A DNA stretch of 64,000 nucleotides. Source: Streptococcus pantholopis. Lineage in GTDB: Bacteria > Bacillota > Bacilli > Lactobacillales > Streptococcaceae. This document shows, piece after piece, positions 55,594-64,000 of this stretch; within the stretch, counting starts at the first letter, position 1; each line of letters begins with the position of its first letter. The stretch covers positions 310,001 to 374,000 of the forward strand of contig NZ_CP014699.1 of assembly GCF_001642085.1 (NCBI RefSeq), given 5' to 3'. A program made the translations under genes and the position numbers. The notes below the pieces were generated by a model that saw only the letters and a program-made list of their open reading frames with translations, was not told the origin of the DNA and ran no database searches.

Positions 55594-58059
55594 ATGAAAG
55601 TTCGGAAAATTATGCGTAAATCCAAAAAAAGATGGATTGTACTGACTGTTGCTACTGCAAGTTTAGCTCTTGCTGCCCAAGGGAAAACTACTTTTGCTGA
55701 TACAGTGAACAGCAGTGAACAGGAAACAGTGACACAGACGGAGACAGTTCCAGCTGAAGCAAATGAAACAGCTGAACTGCAGGCAGTACAGTCTGAAACG
55801 GACAGTAACGATATTCAGGCTACCTCAGAAGAGCTGACTGCTGAAAATACAGATTCGGAAGCTCCTGATTTGGCTAATAAGGCAGCTGGTTTGTCAGACT
55901 CTGAAAGTGAGCAGGCTGAGGAATTGGCAGAAGCAGGAGCTGTCAGAGCCGACGATAATCAAGAAACGGATGCTGAGGCTCAGACAGATCCTGCTGCTGA
56001 AAACACTGTTGATCCTGACACCGGTTTAACAGCAACAGCTGCTTATATCGCTCAGGAAGCACAGCTGGATATTTCCAATTTAACGGATGCCCAAAAAGAA
56101 GCTCTGAATAAAATTCAGCTGACAAGCGATGCTGAAACGGGGACCCAGATGACTTACAAGCAGTTTGAAGAAATTGCTAACATCTTGGTCGCTCAGGATC
56201 CGCGCTATGCTATTCCTTATTTTAATGCCGAAGTCATTGAAAATATGCAGGCTGCTACAACAAGAGATGCTCAAACTGGAGAGATAGCTGATTTGGATGT
56301 ATGGGACTCTTGGCCAGTACAGGATGTCCGGACTGGCGAGGTTGTTAACTGGAACGGCTACCAGCTTGTTATCGCTATGATGGGGATTCCAAATACCAAT
56401 GATAACCATATTTATCTTCTTTATAATAAATACGCTGATAATGATTTTTCTAATTGGAAAAATGCCGGTTCCATCTTTGGTTACAACCAAGATGCTGTCA
56501 CTCAGCAGTGGTCAGGTTCTGCTACTGTAAATGATGACGGAACCATTCAGCTCTACTATACACAAGTTGACACGAGTGATAATAACAGCAATAATCAAAA
56601 ATTGGCCTCTGCCACTTTAGTATTATCATTTGACGATGACAATGTTTATATTGATTCTGTGGAAAATGACAAAGTTCTCACCCCAGGCGGTGGCGACGGT
56701 TATTATTACCAAAGTTATGAGCAATGGCGTTCAGCCTTTACCGGCGCAGATAATATTGCCATGCGGGATCCGCATGTGATTGAAGATGACAATGGTGACC
56801 GCTATCTCATCTTTGAGGCCAGCACCGGAACACAGAACTACCAAGGTGAGGAACAGATTTATAATTGGACCAATTATGGGGGCGATGCAGCCTATAATGT
56901 TCAGAGCCTCTTTCGCTTATTGGAAGATCCGGATATGTACACCCGTGCCAGCATATCCAATGCGGCCATCGGAATTTTAAAATTGACAGGTGATGTTAAA
57001 GATCCAGAAATTGCAGAGTATTACACGCCTCTTTTGACTTCGCCGATGGTCAGTGATGAGATTGAACGGCCTAATGTTGTTAAACTGGGAGACAAATACT
57101 ATCTCTTTGCTGCTTCACGCCTCAATCACGGCAGCAATAATGATGCCTGGAATCTAGCCAATGATGTTGTGGGAGATAATGTCGTCATGCTGGGCTATGT
57201 TTCTGACAGCCTGACTGAAGGCTATGTTCCTCTCAATGATGTGGGCATAGTTCTGACCGCTTCGGTTCCTGCTGATTGGCGGACAGCTACTTATTCCTAC
57301 TATGCGGTTCCAGTTGCTGGGTCTGAGGATACTCTGCTGATCACTTCTTACATGACCAACCGCAATGAGGTGGCCGGTCAAGGTAATAATTCAACCTGGG
57401 CCCCAAGTTTTCTTATTCAGGTTTTACCGGACAATACGACCCGTGTTTTGGCGAAAATGACAGAACAAGGGGACTGGATCTGGGATGAAGGCAGTGAAAG
57501 CCAAAGAACGGTAGGAACACTGGAAACAGCCTATCTGCCGGGAGAAAATGATGGCTATATTGATTGGAATGTCGTTGGCGGTTACGGTCTAATACCGCAT
57601 ACACCGGCTCTTCCGGATGAAGACACAGACAATCCTAATGGTGATGAAGAGGATATCAATGATAAGCAGAATAATCCGGACAATGAGCAACAAGAACCTG
57701 ACAGTAAACCGTCTGATAAAACAATTTCTGTAACAGTCCACTACAATGCCGATATTTCGGGCACTATTACGCTGACTGAACAGAATCTTAAAGACTTGCT
57801 TAATCTTATAGCGCATCGGCTTCAGCAGCCGGAAAAAACGAAGCAACAACAGACTTTTGCACCTCAGCACACAATCAAAAAATCACGAGACAGCCAAAAA
57901 TCACGGCAAAAATCTCTGGATAGTCGGTATAAGGCAAGAGGGCAAAAGAAGGCCAGACGGAATAAATCACAGTCTAAACGGTCTGCAGGCTTCTTTGCCG
58001 CTTCATCGCTGAGTTTTCTTTCGAGCTTATTTGCCTTCTTTGGATTAAAAATCTTTTAA
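55594..58059 (+). CDS. ftf: Levansucrase (fructosyltransferase, GH68)
   Basis: This extracellular enzyme polymerises the fructose of sucrose into levan or inulin. The 821-residue protein has a signal peptide cleaved near TFADTV, an acidic variable region to about 150 and a GH68 domain with nucleophile Asp238 (VWDSWPVQD), stabiliser Asp392 (MRDPHV) and acid/base Glu491 (DEIERPNVV). After a Pro/Asp/Glu-rich spacer the C-terminus becomes very basic and ends in a hydrophobic stretch [22 protein letters not shown] without an LPXTG motif or final charged tail, so wall anchoring by sortase is not supported. AAAAGGAG precedes the ATG. The homologue is Ftf of S. mutans/S. salivarius. Confidence 0.92.
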   Translation: MKVRKIMRKSKKRWIVLTVATASLALAAQGKTTFADTVNSSEQETVTQTETVPAEANETAELQAVQSETDSNDIQATSEELTAENTDSEAPDLANKAAGLSDSESEQAEELAEAGAVRADDNQETDAEAQTDPAAENTVDPDTGLTATAAYIAQEAQLDISNLTDAQKEALNKIQLTSDAETGTQMTYKQFEEIANILVAQDPRYAIPYFNAEVIENMQAATTRDAQTGEIADLDVWDSWPVQDVRTGEVVNWNGYQLVIAMMGIPNTNDNHIYLLYNKYADNDFSNWKNAGSIFGYNQDAVTQQWSGSATVNDDGTIQLYYTQVDTSDNNSNNQKLASATLVLSFDDDNVYIDSVENDKVLTPGGGDGYYYQSYEQWRSAFTGADNIAMRDPHVIEDDNGDRYLIFEASTGTQNYQGEEQIYNWTNYGGDAAYNVQSLFRLLEDPDMYTRASISNAAIGILKLTGDVKDPEIAEYYTPLLTSPMVSDEIERPNVVKLGDKYYLFAASRLNHGSNNDAWNLANDVVGDNVVMLGYVSDSLTEGYVPLNDVGIVLTASVPADWRTATYSYYAVPVAGSEDTLLITSYMTNRNEVAGQGNNSTWAPSFLIQVLPDNTTRVLAKMTEQGDWIWDEGSESQRTVGTLETAYLPGENDGYIDWNVVGGYGLIPHTPALPDEDTDNPNGDEEDINDKQNNPDNEQQEPDSKPSDKTISVTVHYNADISGTITLTEQNLKDLLNLIAHRLQQPEKTKQQQTFAPQHTIKKSRDSQKSRQKSLDSRYKARGQKKARRNKSQSKRSAGFFAASSLSFLSSLFAFFGLKIF

Positions 58060-58123
58060 ACTGGTCTAAACTTCTTTGGTAAGCAGCAGTACTACCAGCT
58101 GCTAAAACTGAGGTAAATCTTAT

Positions 58124-58161
58124 AAAAACCGCTTGAGAATGGATTTTCAAGCGGTTTTTGT
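58124..58161 (+). terminator. Terminator after levansucrase gene
   Basis: The stem AAAACCGCTTGA / TCAAGCGGTTTT with a 12-nt loop runs into T5. Confidence 0.85.
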
Positions 58162-58262
58162 TCGCAGTTATTTTGACTGCTCCGTTTTGAACTTTTTTAT
58201 GACTAAAAAAGTGCTGTTTTTGCTTTTCTGATTTTTTCTGTACAGCCTTTTTTTCTAAATTT

Positions 58263-58271
58263 TGGTATAAT
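58263..58271 (+). promoter_or_regulatory. Extended -10 promoter with long leader to upp
   Basis: TGGTATAAT gives a predicted transcript of about 250 nt before the upp start, which would include the repeat element at 58375-58508. No other gene is seen in 58162-58527. Confidence 0.5.
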
Positions 58272-58374
58272 CAGTAAAGGTACTGTAAAAACATGGCCTA
58301 CAAGCTCAGAAAAGTATTTTGTCTCCGTATCTTGCCAGTCGGTTGGCTTAGGGTTGCTTTTCAGCTGTTTTATA

Positions 58375-58508
58375 CGGGCTTTGTGTCTTGGTTTAATTGA
58401 ACACGGGCTAAACGCTGCGGGAAAAAGATGTCCTGACTTAGAATCTGGCGATTCGTCAGTCAGTCCCCTATTTTCCTTTTGCGTTTTATACGCCCTTTGT
58501 ATCTTATT
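58375..58508 (+). repeat. Leader-associated repeat upstream of upp
   Basis: Left end ACGGGCTTTGTGTCTTGGTT with TTGAACACGGGCTAAACGCTGCGGG, and right end TTTTGCGTTTTATACGCCC followed by TTTGTATCTTATT, flank a middle with GATTCGTCAGTCAGTCCCC. The right end is 19 nt before the upp ATG. This is a short version of the family without the hairpin core. Confidence 0.75.
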
Positions 58509-58527
58509 TGAAGGAGTTTAATTGATT

Positions 58528-59157
58528 ATGGGGAAATTTCAAGTTATTTCACATCCGCTTATTCAGCATAAGCTGTCTATTTTGCGTCAGACGGAAACGT
58601 CGACCAAGGAGTTTCGGGAACTGGTTAACGAAATCGCTATGCTTATGGGATATGAGGTGTCGCGAGATCTGCCTTTGGAGGATGTTGAAATTGAGACACC
58701 TATCACTAAAACGAAGCAAAAGCAGCTGGCTGGTAAAAAATTGGCAATTGTGCCAATTCTGCGTGCCGGTATCGGTATGGTAGACGGTCTGCTCAGTTTA
58801 GTGCCCGCAGCTAAAGTTGGCCATATCGGCATGTACCGCGATGAAGAAACCCTGCAGCCGGTAGAATACTTGGTTAAACTGCCTGAAGATATTGACCAGC
58901 GCCAGATTTTTTTGGTCGATCCTATGCTGGCGACAGGAGGTTCAGCAGTTTTAGCTGTTGATACGCTGAAAAAACGTGGAGCAGCTAATATCAAATTTGT
59001 GTGTTTAGTTTCAGCCCCTGAAGGTGTCAAAGTGCTGCAGGAAGCGCATCCTGATGTTGACATCTATACAGCTGCTCTTGATGAAAAACTTAATAAAAAT
59101 GGTTACATTGTTCCGGGCTTAGGGGATGCCGGCGATCGTCTGTTTGGAACAAAATAA
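58528..59157 (+). CDS. upp: Uracil phosphoribosyltransferase
   Basis: This enzyme salvages uracil by forming UMP from uracil and PRPP. The 209-residue length and start [17 protein letters not shown] match streptococcal Upp. The PRPP-binding loop [14 protein letters not shown] and the uracil-binding C-terminus [17 protein letters not shown] are intact. AAGGAG lies 11 bp from the ATG; an in-frame TTG at 58522 is closer but departs from the family start. clpP follows after 88 bp. Confidence 0.96.
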   Translation: MGKFQVISHPLIQHKLSILRQTETSTKEFRELVNEIAMLMGYEVSRDLPLEDVEIETPITKTKQKQLAGKKLAIVPILRAGIGMVDGLLSLVPAAKVGHIGMYRDEETLQPVEYLVKLPEDIDQRQIFLVDPMLATGGSAVLAVDTLKKRGAANIKFVCLVSAPEGVKVLQEAHPDVDIYTAALDEKLNKNGYIVPGLGDAGDRLFGTK

Positions 59158-59245
59158 ATTTTTTCTGAAATGCAATTTATTATTTGACCTTTATTGACCA
59201 AATGATTATAATAGTATCAGATGCTGAAAGAAATGGAGAAAATTT

Positions 59246-59836
59246 ATGATTCCTGTAGTTATTGAACAAACAAGCCGCGGCGAACGTTCGTATGATATCT
59301 ACTCTCGTCTTTTAAAAGACCGTATTATCATGCTGACAGGTCCGGTTGAAGATAATATGGCCAACTCAATTATTGCCCAGCTCCTTTTTTTGGATGCCCA
59401 GGATAATACTAAAGATATCTACCTTTATGTTAATACTCCGGGTGGTTCTGTGACAGCCGGCCTTGCGATTGTTGACACAATGAACTTTATCAAGTCCGAT
59501 GTGCAAACTATTGTTATGGGGATGGCTGCTTCCATGGGAACCATCATTGCTTCAAGCGGTGCTAAAGGAAAACGTTTCATGTTGCCTAATGCCGAATATC
59601 TTATCCACCAGCCGATGGGAGGAACAGGAAGCGGTACGCAGCAGTCAGACATGGCAATTGTTGCCGAACAGTTGCTGAAAACCCGCAATAAGCTGGAGCA
59701 AATTTTATCAGAGAATTCCGGCAAACCGATCGAACAAATCCATAAAGATGCTGAACGCGATTACTGGATGGACGCTAAAGAAACGCTGGAATACGGCTTT
59801 ATTGACGAAATTATGGAAAATAATGAACTGAAATAG
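59246..59836 (+). CDS. clpP: ATP-dependent Clp protease proteolytic subunit
   Basis: This encodes the 196-residue serine protease subunit that assembles into a tetradecamer and degrades proteins delivered by Clp ATPases. Catalytic Ser96 (MAASMGT) and His121 (YLIHQPMGG) are in place, with the usual [22 protein letters not shown] start. TGGAG precedes the ATG. A possible -10 (TTATAATAG) lies upstream in the upp-clpP gap, so clpP may have its own promoter; no clear CtsR box was identified by eye. Confidence 0.96.
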   Translation: MIPVVIEQTSRGERSYDIYSRLLKDRIIMLTGPVEDNMANSIIAQLLFLDAQDNTKDIYLYVNTPGGSVTAGLAIVDTMNFIKSDVQTIVMGMAASMGTIIASSGAKGKRFMLPNAEYLIHQPMGGTGSGTQQSDMAIVAEQLLKTRNKLEQILSENSGKPIEQIHKDAERDYWMDAKETLEYGFIDEIMENNELK

Positions 59837-59866
59837 TTCAGCCGCTGATGGTAAAAGTAAATATGA

Positions 59867-59914
59867 GAGGGACAAGCTGCCATGTTTGCAGAGAGCAGCC
59901 TGTCCCTTTTTTTG
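59867..59914 (+). terminator. Terminator after clpP
   Basis: AGGGACAAGCTGC pairs with GCAGCCTGTCCCT and T7 follows. The remaining 59915-60135 has no supported gene; a short GTGTTCAATTACAG segment near 60050 resembles part of the repeat family. Confidence 0.8.
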
Positions 59915-60135
59915 AGGCGGTGGGAAAATGCAGATAGAAAGACTACTGCAAAAACAAGTAAGAGCAAAATCTAACGATAGATTGCAAAACATAGGATCAG
60001 GCAGCTACCATACCCTTGTCTATATTTCATGTGCCTGAGTTTCTTGGACCGTGTTCAATTACAGTTGCTGCCTCTTAAAGGCTGCCCGTTTTTAGAGCTG
60101 TCAGCTGGTTTTTTATGAAAAAAAGTCTGCATTTA

Positions 60136-60144
60136 TGTTATAAT
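60136..60144 (+). promoter_or_regulatory. Extended -10 promoter of ylbF, leaderless start
   Basis: TGTTATAAT is followed by six T and then the ATG at 60151, so the expected first transcribed base is the A of the start codon. No Shine-Dalgarno is present. Confidence 0.7.
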
Positions 60145-60150
60145 TTTTTT

Positions 60151-60618
60151 ATGTTAAAAATTGATGATCAGCTGCTGGCTATTGAGGATGCGATGGATGA
60201 TGTTCTAAAGGCTTTTTTATCTTTAGAAATGGTGAAGCAGTACCGTCAAGCTAAACAGGATTTTTTAGCTGACAGCAGTCTGCAGCAAGAAATTCAGGCT
60301 TTTCAAAGACTTCAGGAAAATTATGAAGCAATTAAGCCGTATGAGGTAAAACGGGATGAGGCTTATGCGCTTCGCAAAAAACTGCTGGTCCAAAAACGGG
60401 CAATTGATATGAACAGCCGTCTCATTCGCTACCGGCGTCTCGAGGTTGACATGCAGACACTCTTAGCAGAGCTTTCGCAAAAAATTTCTGCTGCAGTTTC
60501 GTCCGATGTTTTTGTTGATACGGGCTTGCCTTTAGCTCCGCATAAACGTCCTCATAAAAGCGGCAGAGGCAATAATATTAGAGAAAGAGGGGAGAATCAT
60601 GCTGAAACCAGAGGATAG
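60151..60618 (+). CDS. YlbF/YmcA family protein
   Basis: This encodes a 155-residue, almost entirely helical protein with the YlbF pattern (LAIEDAMDDVLKAFLSLEMVKQYRQAKQDFLAD...LQQEIQAFQRLQENYE). In Bacillus, YlbF belongs to the Y-complex (YaaT, YlbF, YmcA) that steers RNase Y and development. The streptococcal role is inferred by homology. It overlaps the next gene by 20 bp, indicating coupling. The start is set by the family N-terminus and the leaderless promoter; a longer frame from 60115 crosses the promoter. Confidence 0.85.
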   Translation: MLKIDDQLLAIEDAMDDVLKAFLSLEMVKQYRQAKQDFLADSSLQQEIQAFQRLQENYEAIKPYEVKRDEAYALRKKLLVQKRAIDMNSRLIRYRRLEVDMQTLLAELSQKISAAVSSDVFVDTGLPLAPHKRPHKSGRGNNIRERGENHAETRG

Positions 60619-60859
60619 GCAAGGAATTGCTGTTTATCTTTATTATAACCGTGATGCGCGGAAACTAAACAAAATCGGCGATATCATTTATCACTCCCGC
60701 CGGATGCGCTATCTGCTGATTTATGTGGATAAGGCTGTGCTTGAGGAAAAACTGGCTGAGCTTTCCCAATATAAATTTGTCAAAGATGTGAGAGTTTCGC
60801 ATTTGGATGCTGTCGACCGTGACTTTGTAGGGAGTTTGTTCAGAGAAGAAAAAAATTAG
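60599..60859 (+). CDS. YlbG family protein (DUF2129)
   Basis: This encodes an 86-residue protein matching the YlbG/DUF2129 family: GIAVYLYYNRDARKLNKIGDI, YHSRRMRYLLIYVD and VKDVRVSHL near the end. It always neighbours ylbF in streptococci. GAGGGGAG precedes the ATG within ylbF. Function unknown; suggested nucleic-acid or regulatory role is not established. Confidence 0.88.
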   Translation: MLKPEDRQGIAVYLYYNRDARKLNKIGDIIYHSRRMRYLLIYVDKAVLEEKLAELSQYKFVKDVRVSHLDAVDRDFVGSLFREEKN

Positions 60860-60935
60860 TTTAAAAGTCTTGACAATTTTCAGATAATTCAGTATTCTTA
60901 TTAAGGTATCTACTAAGAATTTTAAGGAGAAAACT

Positions 60936-62105
60936 ATGAAGAAGAAATTTGCTTTAAGTGCAGCAGCTTTCTTGAGTACAATTGTTTTGGCGGCCTGCGG
61001 AGCAGCCCCGTCCAGTAATTCATCAGCTGATGGCAATGATATCGGCGATACTATAAAAATCGGTCTGAATCTTGAGTTAACCGGCGATGTTTCAGCTTAT
61101 GGCAATGCTGAAAAGAATGGCGCCGAATTAGCTGTTGAGGAAATCAACAAAGCAGGCGGTGTGGATGGCAAAAAGCTTGAACTTGTATCCAAAGATAATA
61201 AATCGGATAATTCAGAAGCGGCTACTGTGGCAACTAATTTGGCGACCGAAAGCAAGGTTAATGCGATTGTCGGTCCAGCAACTTCTTCTGCTGTAGCTTC
61301 TGCCAGCCCTAATGCTCAGTCAGCTGCGGTTCCGCTGGTAACCCCTTCAGGCACACAGGATGATTTAACTGTTGATAAAAACGGTGATGCTTATGAGTAT
61401 ATCTTCCGGACGACCTTTATTGACAGTTATCAGGGGCAGGTACTGGCCAAATATGCAACAGAAAACCTGAAGGCAGATAAAGTTATCCTTTACTATGATA
61501 ACTCCAGCGACTATGCCAAAGGGATTGCTGAAGAGTTTAAAAAAGAATACAGCGGCGATATTGTCGCCGAGTCCACCTTCCAGTCCAAAGACACAGACTT
61601 TCAGTCAGCTTTGACTAAATTTAAAAACAGAGATTACGATGCCATTATTATGCCCGGCTATTATCAAGAGACCGGAACAATTATCAAACAGGCACGTGAA
61701 ATGGGGATTGATGCGCCGATTGTCGGTCCTGACGGATTTGCTGATGAGCAGCTGATTAAATTGGCCGGTGCTGAAAACACCAATAATGTTTACCACATTT
61801 CCGGTTTTTCAGCAGCAAGTTCTGATAAGGCAGCTGCATTTGTTAAAGCATATGAAGAAAAATACGGCCAAGCTCCGTCTATGTTCGCTGCTTTGACTTA
61901 TGATTCTATCTACATGATTGCCGAAAGCGCTAAAGGTGCAGATAATTCAAAAGACCTTGCAGCTAATCTTGCAAAATTGGAAGATTTTGAAGGAGTTACG
62001 GGAACAATGACGATTGACAAGAGCCATAATCCGGTGAAATCTGTTTCTATCATTGGTTTGACTAATGGTGAAGAGTCATCATCAGAAGTTGTCGAAGCGG
62101 ATTAG
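60936..62105 (+). CDS. livJ: Branched-chain amino acid ABC transporter binding lipoprotein
   Basis: This encodes a 389-residue type I periplasmic-binding-fold lipoprotein. The signal ends in VLAAC (Cys21). The body has IKIGLNLELTGDVSAYGNAEKNGAELAVEEINKAGGVDG, the LivJ/LivK signature, and IVGPATSSA. It delivers leucine, isoleucine or valine to the LivHM channel encoded downstream. TAAGGAG precedes the ATG. Symbol by analogy with the S. mutans liv operon (also called livK). Confidence 0.92.
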   Translation: MKKKFALSAAAFLSTIVLAACGAAPSSNSSADGNDIGDTIKIGLNLELTGDVSAYGNAEKNGAELAVEEINKAGGVDGKKLELVSKDNKSDNSEAATVATNLATESKVNAIVGPATSSAVASASPNAQSAAVPLVTPSGTQDDLTVDKNGDAYEYIFRTTFIDSYQGQVLAKYATENLKADKVILYYDNSSDYAKGIAEEFKKEYSGDIVAESTFQSKDTDFQSALTKFKNRDYDAIIMPGYYQETGTIIKQAREMGIDAPIVGPDGFADEQLIKLAGAENTNNVYHISGFSAASSDKAAAFVKAYEEKYGQAPSMFAALTYDSIYMIAESAKGADNSKDLAANLAKLEDFEGVTGTMTIDKSHNPVKSVSIIGLTNGEESSSEVVEAD

Positions 62106-62120
62106 TCTTAAAAAGGAAGT

Positions 62121-62146
62121 GAGGCTGAGACAAGAGTCTTAGCCTC
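62121..62146 (+). other. Hairpin between livJ and livH
   Basis: GAGGCTGAGAC / GTCTTAGCCTC with a 4-nt loop, no long T tract after it. It may stabilise the livJ 3' end or act as a weak terminator that lowers livH expression relative to livJ. Confidence 0.6.
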
Positions 62147-62273
62147 TAAATGTTGTCTCAGGCCTGATTGACTTGAAAGATGCAGCCATTTCCGGTCTTA
62201 TTTAAAGTATGAAGCGGCTTATCTTTCCGACTTCAGCAGTTATCCGCATACTGTAAAGTCTGCCAGGTCTTGC

Positions 62274-62328
62274 GGGAGCGGGACTGTGAACCTTTTTTCA
62301 GCCGATAAAGAGGTTCTGTCCCGCTCCC
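62274..62328 (+). other. Second, very stable hairpin before livH
   Basis: GGGAGCGGGAC pairs perfectly with GTCCCGCTCCC, extended inward by GAACCT / AGGTTC around a 17-nt loop. It lies 35 bp before the livH start and is followed only by TATATT. Likely an attenuator or RNA-processing structure. Confidence 0.65.
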
Positions 62329-62362
62329 TATATTATTTTATGTTAGAAAGTTTGGTGAAATT

Positions 62363-63231
62363 ATGCTTCAGCAGCTTGTAAACGGTCTGATTTTAGGGAG
62401 TGTTTATGCTCTTTTAGCCCTAGGATATACTATGGTTTATGGGATCATCAAGTTGATTAACTTTGCTCACGGTGATATTTATATGATGGGGGCTTTTATT
62501 GGCTATTACTTGATCAGCTACTATCATTTAAATTTTTTTCTTGCTCTCCTTTTAACGATGGTCATTACTGCCGCTCTAGGTGTTCTTATTGAATTTCTGG
62601 CTTACAGGCCTTTGCGCAACTCGACTCGGATTGCTGCTTTAATTACAGCAATTGGTGTTTCCTTCTTTTTAGAATATTCAATGGTCTATCTGGTCGGAGC
62701 GCAGGCCCGTCCTTTCCCTCAGGCGATCAAAACGGTTAAATACGCCTTGGGTCCTGTAAGCATCAGCAATGTCCAGATCATTATTCTGCTTGTCTCTGTT
62801 ATTCTGATGCTGGCTTTGCAGTTTATTGTGCAGAAAACAAAGATGGGCAAGGCCATGCGGGCCGTCTCAGTTGATAGTGATGCTGCGCGGCTGATGGGAA
62901 TCAATGTCAACAGCACTATCAGTTTTACTTTTGCACTGGGATCCGCTATGGCAGGAGCGGCTGGTGTTCTGATTGGGCTTTACTATAACTCCATCAATCC
63001 GCTGATGGGAATGACACCCGGAATTAAAGCCTTTGTCGCTGCGGTTCTGGGGGGATCGGTATTATTCCGGGAGCTGCTTTAGGCGGTTTTATCATCGGTC
63101 TTTTGGAAACTTTCTCTATTTCTATCGGACTGTCCAGCTACCGTGATGCGGTTGTATATGCTATTTTGATTTTTATTCTGTTAATCCGTCCTGCGGGTAT
63201 TCTTGGCAAATACATGAAAGAGAAGGTGTGA
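62363..63231 (+). pseudogene. livH: Branched-chain amino acid ABC permease LivH, frameshifted at G6
   Basis: This encodes a LivH-type permease, MLQQLVNGLILGSVYALLALGYTMVYGIIKLINFAHGD being the family start, with about eight membrane spans. The frame fails at six G (63049-63054): VLGG is followed by SVLFRELL and a stop. Seven G would give VLGGIGIIPGAALGGFIIGLLETFS and a normal C-terminus ending KYMKEKV at 63231, just before livM. Loss of LivH would inactivate the importer, so either this strain lacks LIV uptake or the run is misread. I favour sequence error but cannot prove it. Confidence 0.85.
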
Positions 63232-63235
63232 GACA

Positions 63236-64000
63236 ATGAAAAAAAATCTGAAATCTATTCTGGCTTGGATTGCTGTGATTGCACTTGTCTACATCATTCT
63301 GGCAGCACTTATTAATTCAGGCTTTTTAGGTGTCTACTATATTCAGATTCTTATGGGAATCGGGATTTCGATGATTATGGCTATGGGAACCAATTTGGTT
63401 CTGGGTTTTTCCGGGCAGTTTTCTTTGGGACAGGCTGGCTTTATGGCTATCGGAGCCTATGCGACAGCTATTATAACAGATTTTAATCCGACTTACGCCG
63501 GCTATTATCTGTCTATGGTTGTTGGTGCGCTTTTAGCAGGAGTTGTTGCTGTTATTGTCGGTTTTCCTACACTGCGGCTTAAAGGCGACTACTTAGCCAT
63601 TGCTACTCTGGGTGTATCGGAAATCATTAGGATTGCTATTGTCAACGGCGGTGAGCTGACGAACGGAGCAGCCGGCTTGACAGGTATTCTGCCTTATTCA
63701 CAATGGACAACGGTTTTTATCTTTGTTGTGCTGATTTTAATTTTCTTTATGAACTATCTGCGCAGCTCTTTTGGCCGTCAGGTTATTTCCGTTCGTGAAG
63801 ATGAAATTGCCGCTGAAGCAATGGGTGTTAATACCACCAAGGTTAAGGTGATGACTTTTGCTATTGCAGCAATGACAGCAAGTATTGCTGGTTCTCTGTA
63901 TGTCGGCTATATTGGGACAATCGCTCCTAAAGATTTTACAATCATGAGATCGATTGATTATCTTATTATTGCGGTTCTGGGGGGACTGGGCTCGATGACC
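63236..64000 (+). CDS. livM: Branched-chain amino acid ABC permease LivM (partial)
   Basis: The gene starts at 63236 with AGAAGGTG upstream, 4 bp after the restored livH stop, and runs off the right edge. The visible 255 residues are hydrophobic, with the LivM segments GIGISMIMAMGTNLVLGFSGQFSLGQAGFMAIGAYATA, PTLRLKGDYLAIATLGVSEIIRI and REDEIAAEAMGVN (the EAA-like coupling loop). livG and livF ATPase genes are expected beyond the window. Confidence 0.92.
   Translation, partial: MKKNLKSILAWIAVIALVYIILAALINSGFLGVYYIQILMGIGISMIMAMGTNLVLGFSGQFSLGQAGFMAIGAYATAIITDFNPTYAGYYLSMVVGALLAGVVAVIVGFPTLRLKGDYLAIATLGVSEIIRIAIVNGGELTNGAAGLTGILPYSQWTTVFIFVVLILIFFMNYLRSSFGRQVISVREDEIAAEAMGVNTTKVKVMTFAIAAMTASIAGSLYVGYIGTIAPKDFTIMRSIDYLIIAVLGGLGSMT

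Noticed and set aside
59928-60038. 36-codon frame MQIERLLQKQVRAKSNDR after clpP
   Set aside because: It begins right behind the clpP terminator with a poor ribosome site, no promoter of its own and no recognisable family.
60115-60150. Longer ylbF frame
   Set aside because: It crosses the TGTTATAAT promoter and adds non-family residues.
1-64000. tRNA, rRNA or prophage genes
   Set aside because: I looked for cloverleaf patterns, rRNA segments, integrases and phage structural proteins and saw none; small ncRNAs cannot be excluded by eye.

Overview
The window is from a Firmicute of the genus Streptococcus, most likely the mutans group. The evidence is recalled synteny plus family content: murE / MurJ-type flippase / cystathionine synthase / C-S lyase, then upp-clpP-ylbF-ylbG-livJHM, and the glycyl-radical-enzyme / DeoR / fructose-6-P-aldolase / gldA block. 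All are in orders I associate with S. mutans and relatives. A cell-surface levansucrase next to a fructan hydrolase, and YSIRK surface proteins with Bsp and SH3 modules, fit the same group. The species cannot be fixed from the sequence alone.

Layout: 0-1.6 kb holds the end of a type VII secretion effector locus (LXG, DUF3958 and TIGR04197 proteins) that looks damaged. 1.7-4.4 kb has a small unknown protein and an ABC transporter whose ATPase is split at an A9 tract. 4.5-11.3 kb is housekeeping: proBA, then rsmH-ftsL-pbpX-mraY. 11.3-20.8 kb is accessory: a broken LytTR two-component pair, a CHAP peptidoglycan hydrolase (frameshifted at G7), a DUF6287 protein and a large VanY-type carboxypeptidase. 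The VanY gene shares a distinctive promoter with the two-component region. 20.9-27.0 kb is a glycyl-radical-enzyme operon with operators visible in the DNA. 27-31.7 kb has a DEAD-box helicase, ppaC, DUF1803 and a PEBP-like protein.

31.8-40 kb is the most interesting part. It is a tightly overlapping, leftward gene set encoding an SDR, a ceramide-glucosyltransferase-like GT2, a small alpha/beta-hydrolase-like protein, an MGT-type glycosyltransferase, an OleD/3beta-HSD-like reductase, an MBL hydrolase, an F390-synthetase-like adenylating enzyme and a FabH/OleA-like ketoacyl synthase. Read together they suggest synthesis of a glycosylated, fatty-acyl-derived product that I cannot match to a named pathway. 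40.4-42.1 kb is a hydrolase with a MarR/GbsR-type regulator and a 39-bp palindrome. 42.2-47 kb is an iron-siderophore ABC importer split by a 375-bp tandem duplication. 47.2-53 kb has murE, a MurJ-type flippase and sulfur amino acid genes. 53-58 kb pairs a fructanase with a levansucrase. 58.5-64 kb has upp, clpP, ylbF, ylbG and livJHM (livM runs off the edge).

Two patterns cross the window. First, an intergenic repeat family sits in the leader of five unrelated genes, always ending 14-20 nt before the start codon. Second, several genes (LXG, ABC ATPase, response regulator, kinase, CHAP, livH) are broken at homopolymer runs. Some may be real decay or phase variation, but livH is normally conserved, so sequencing error must be considered for all of them.
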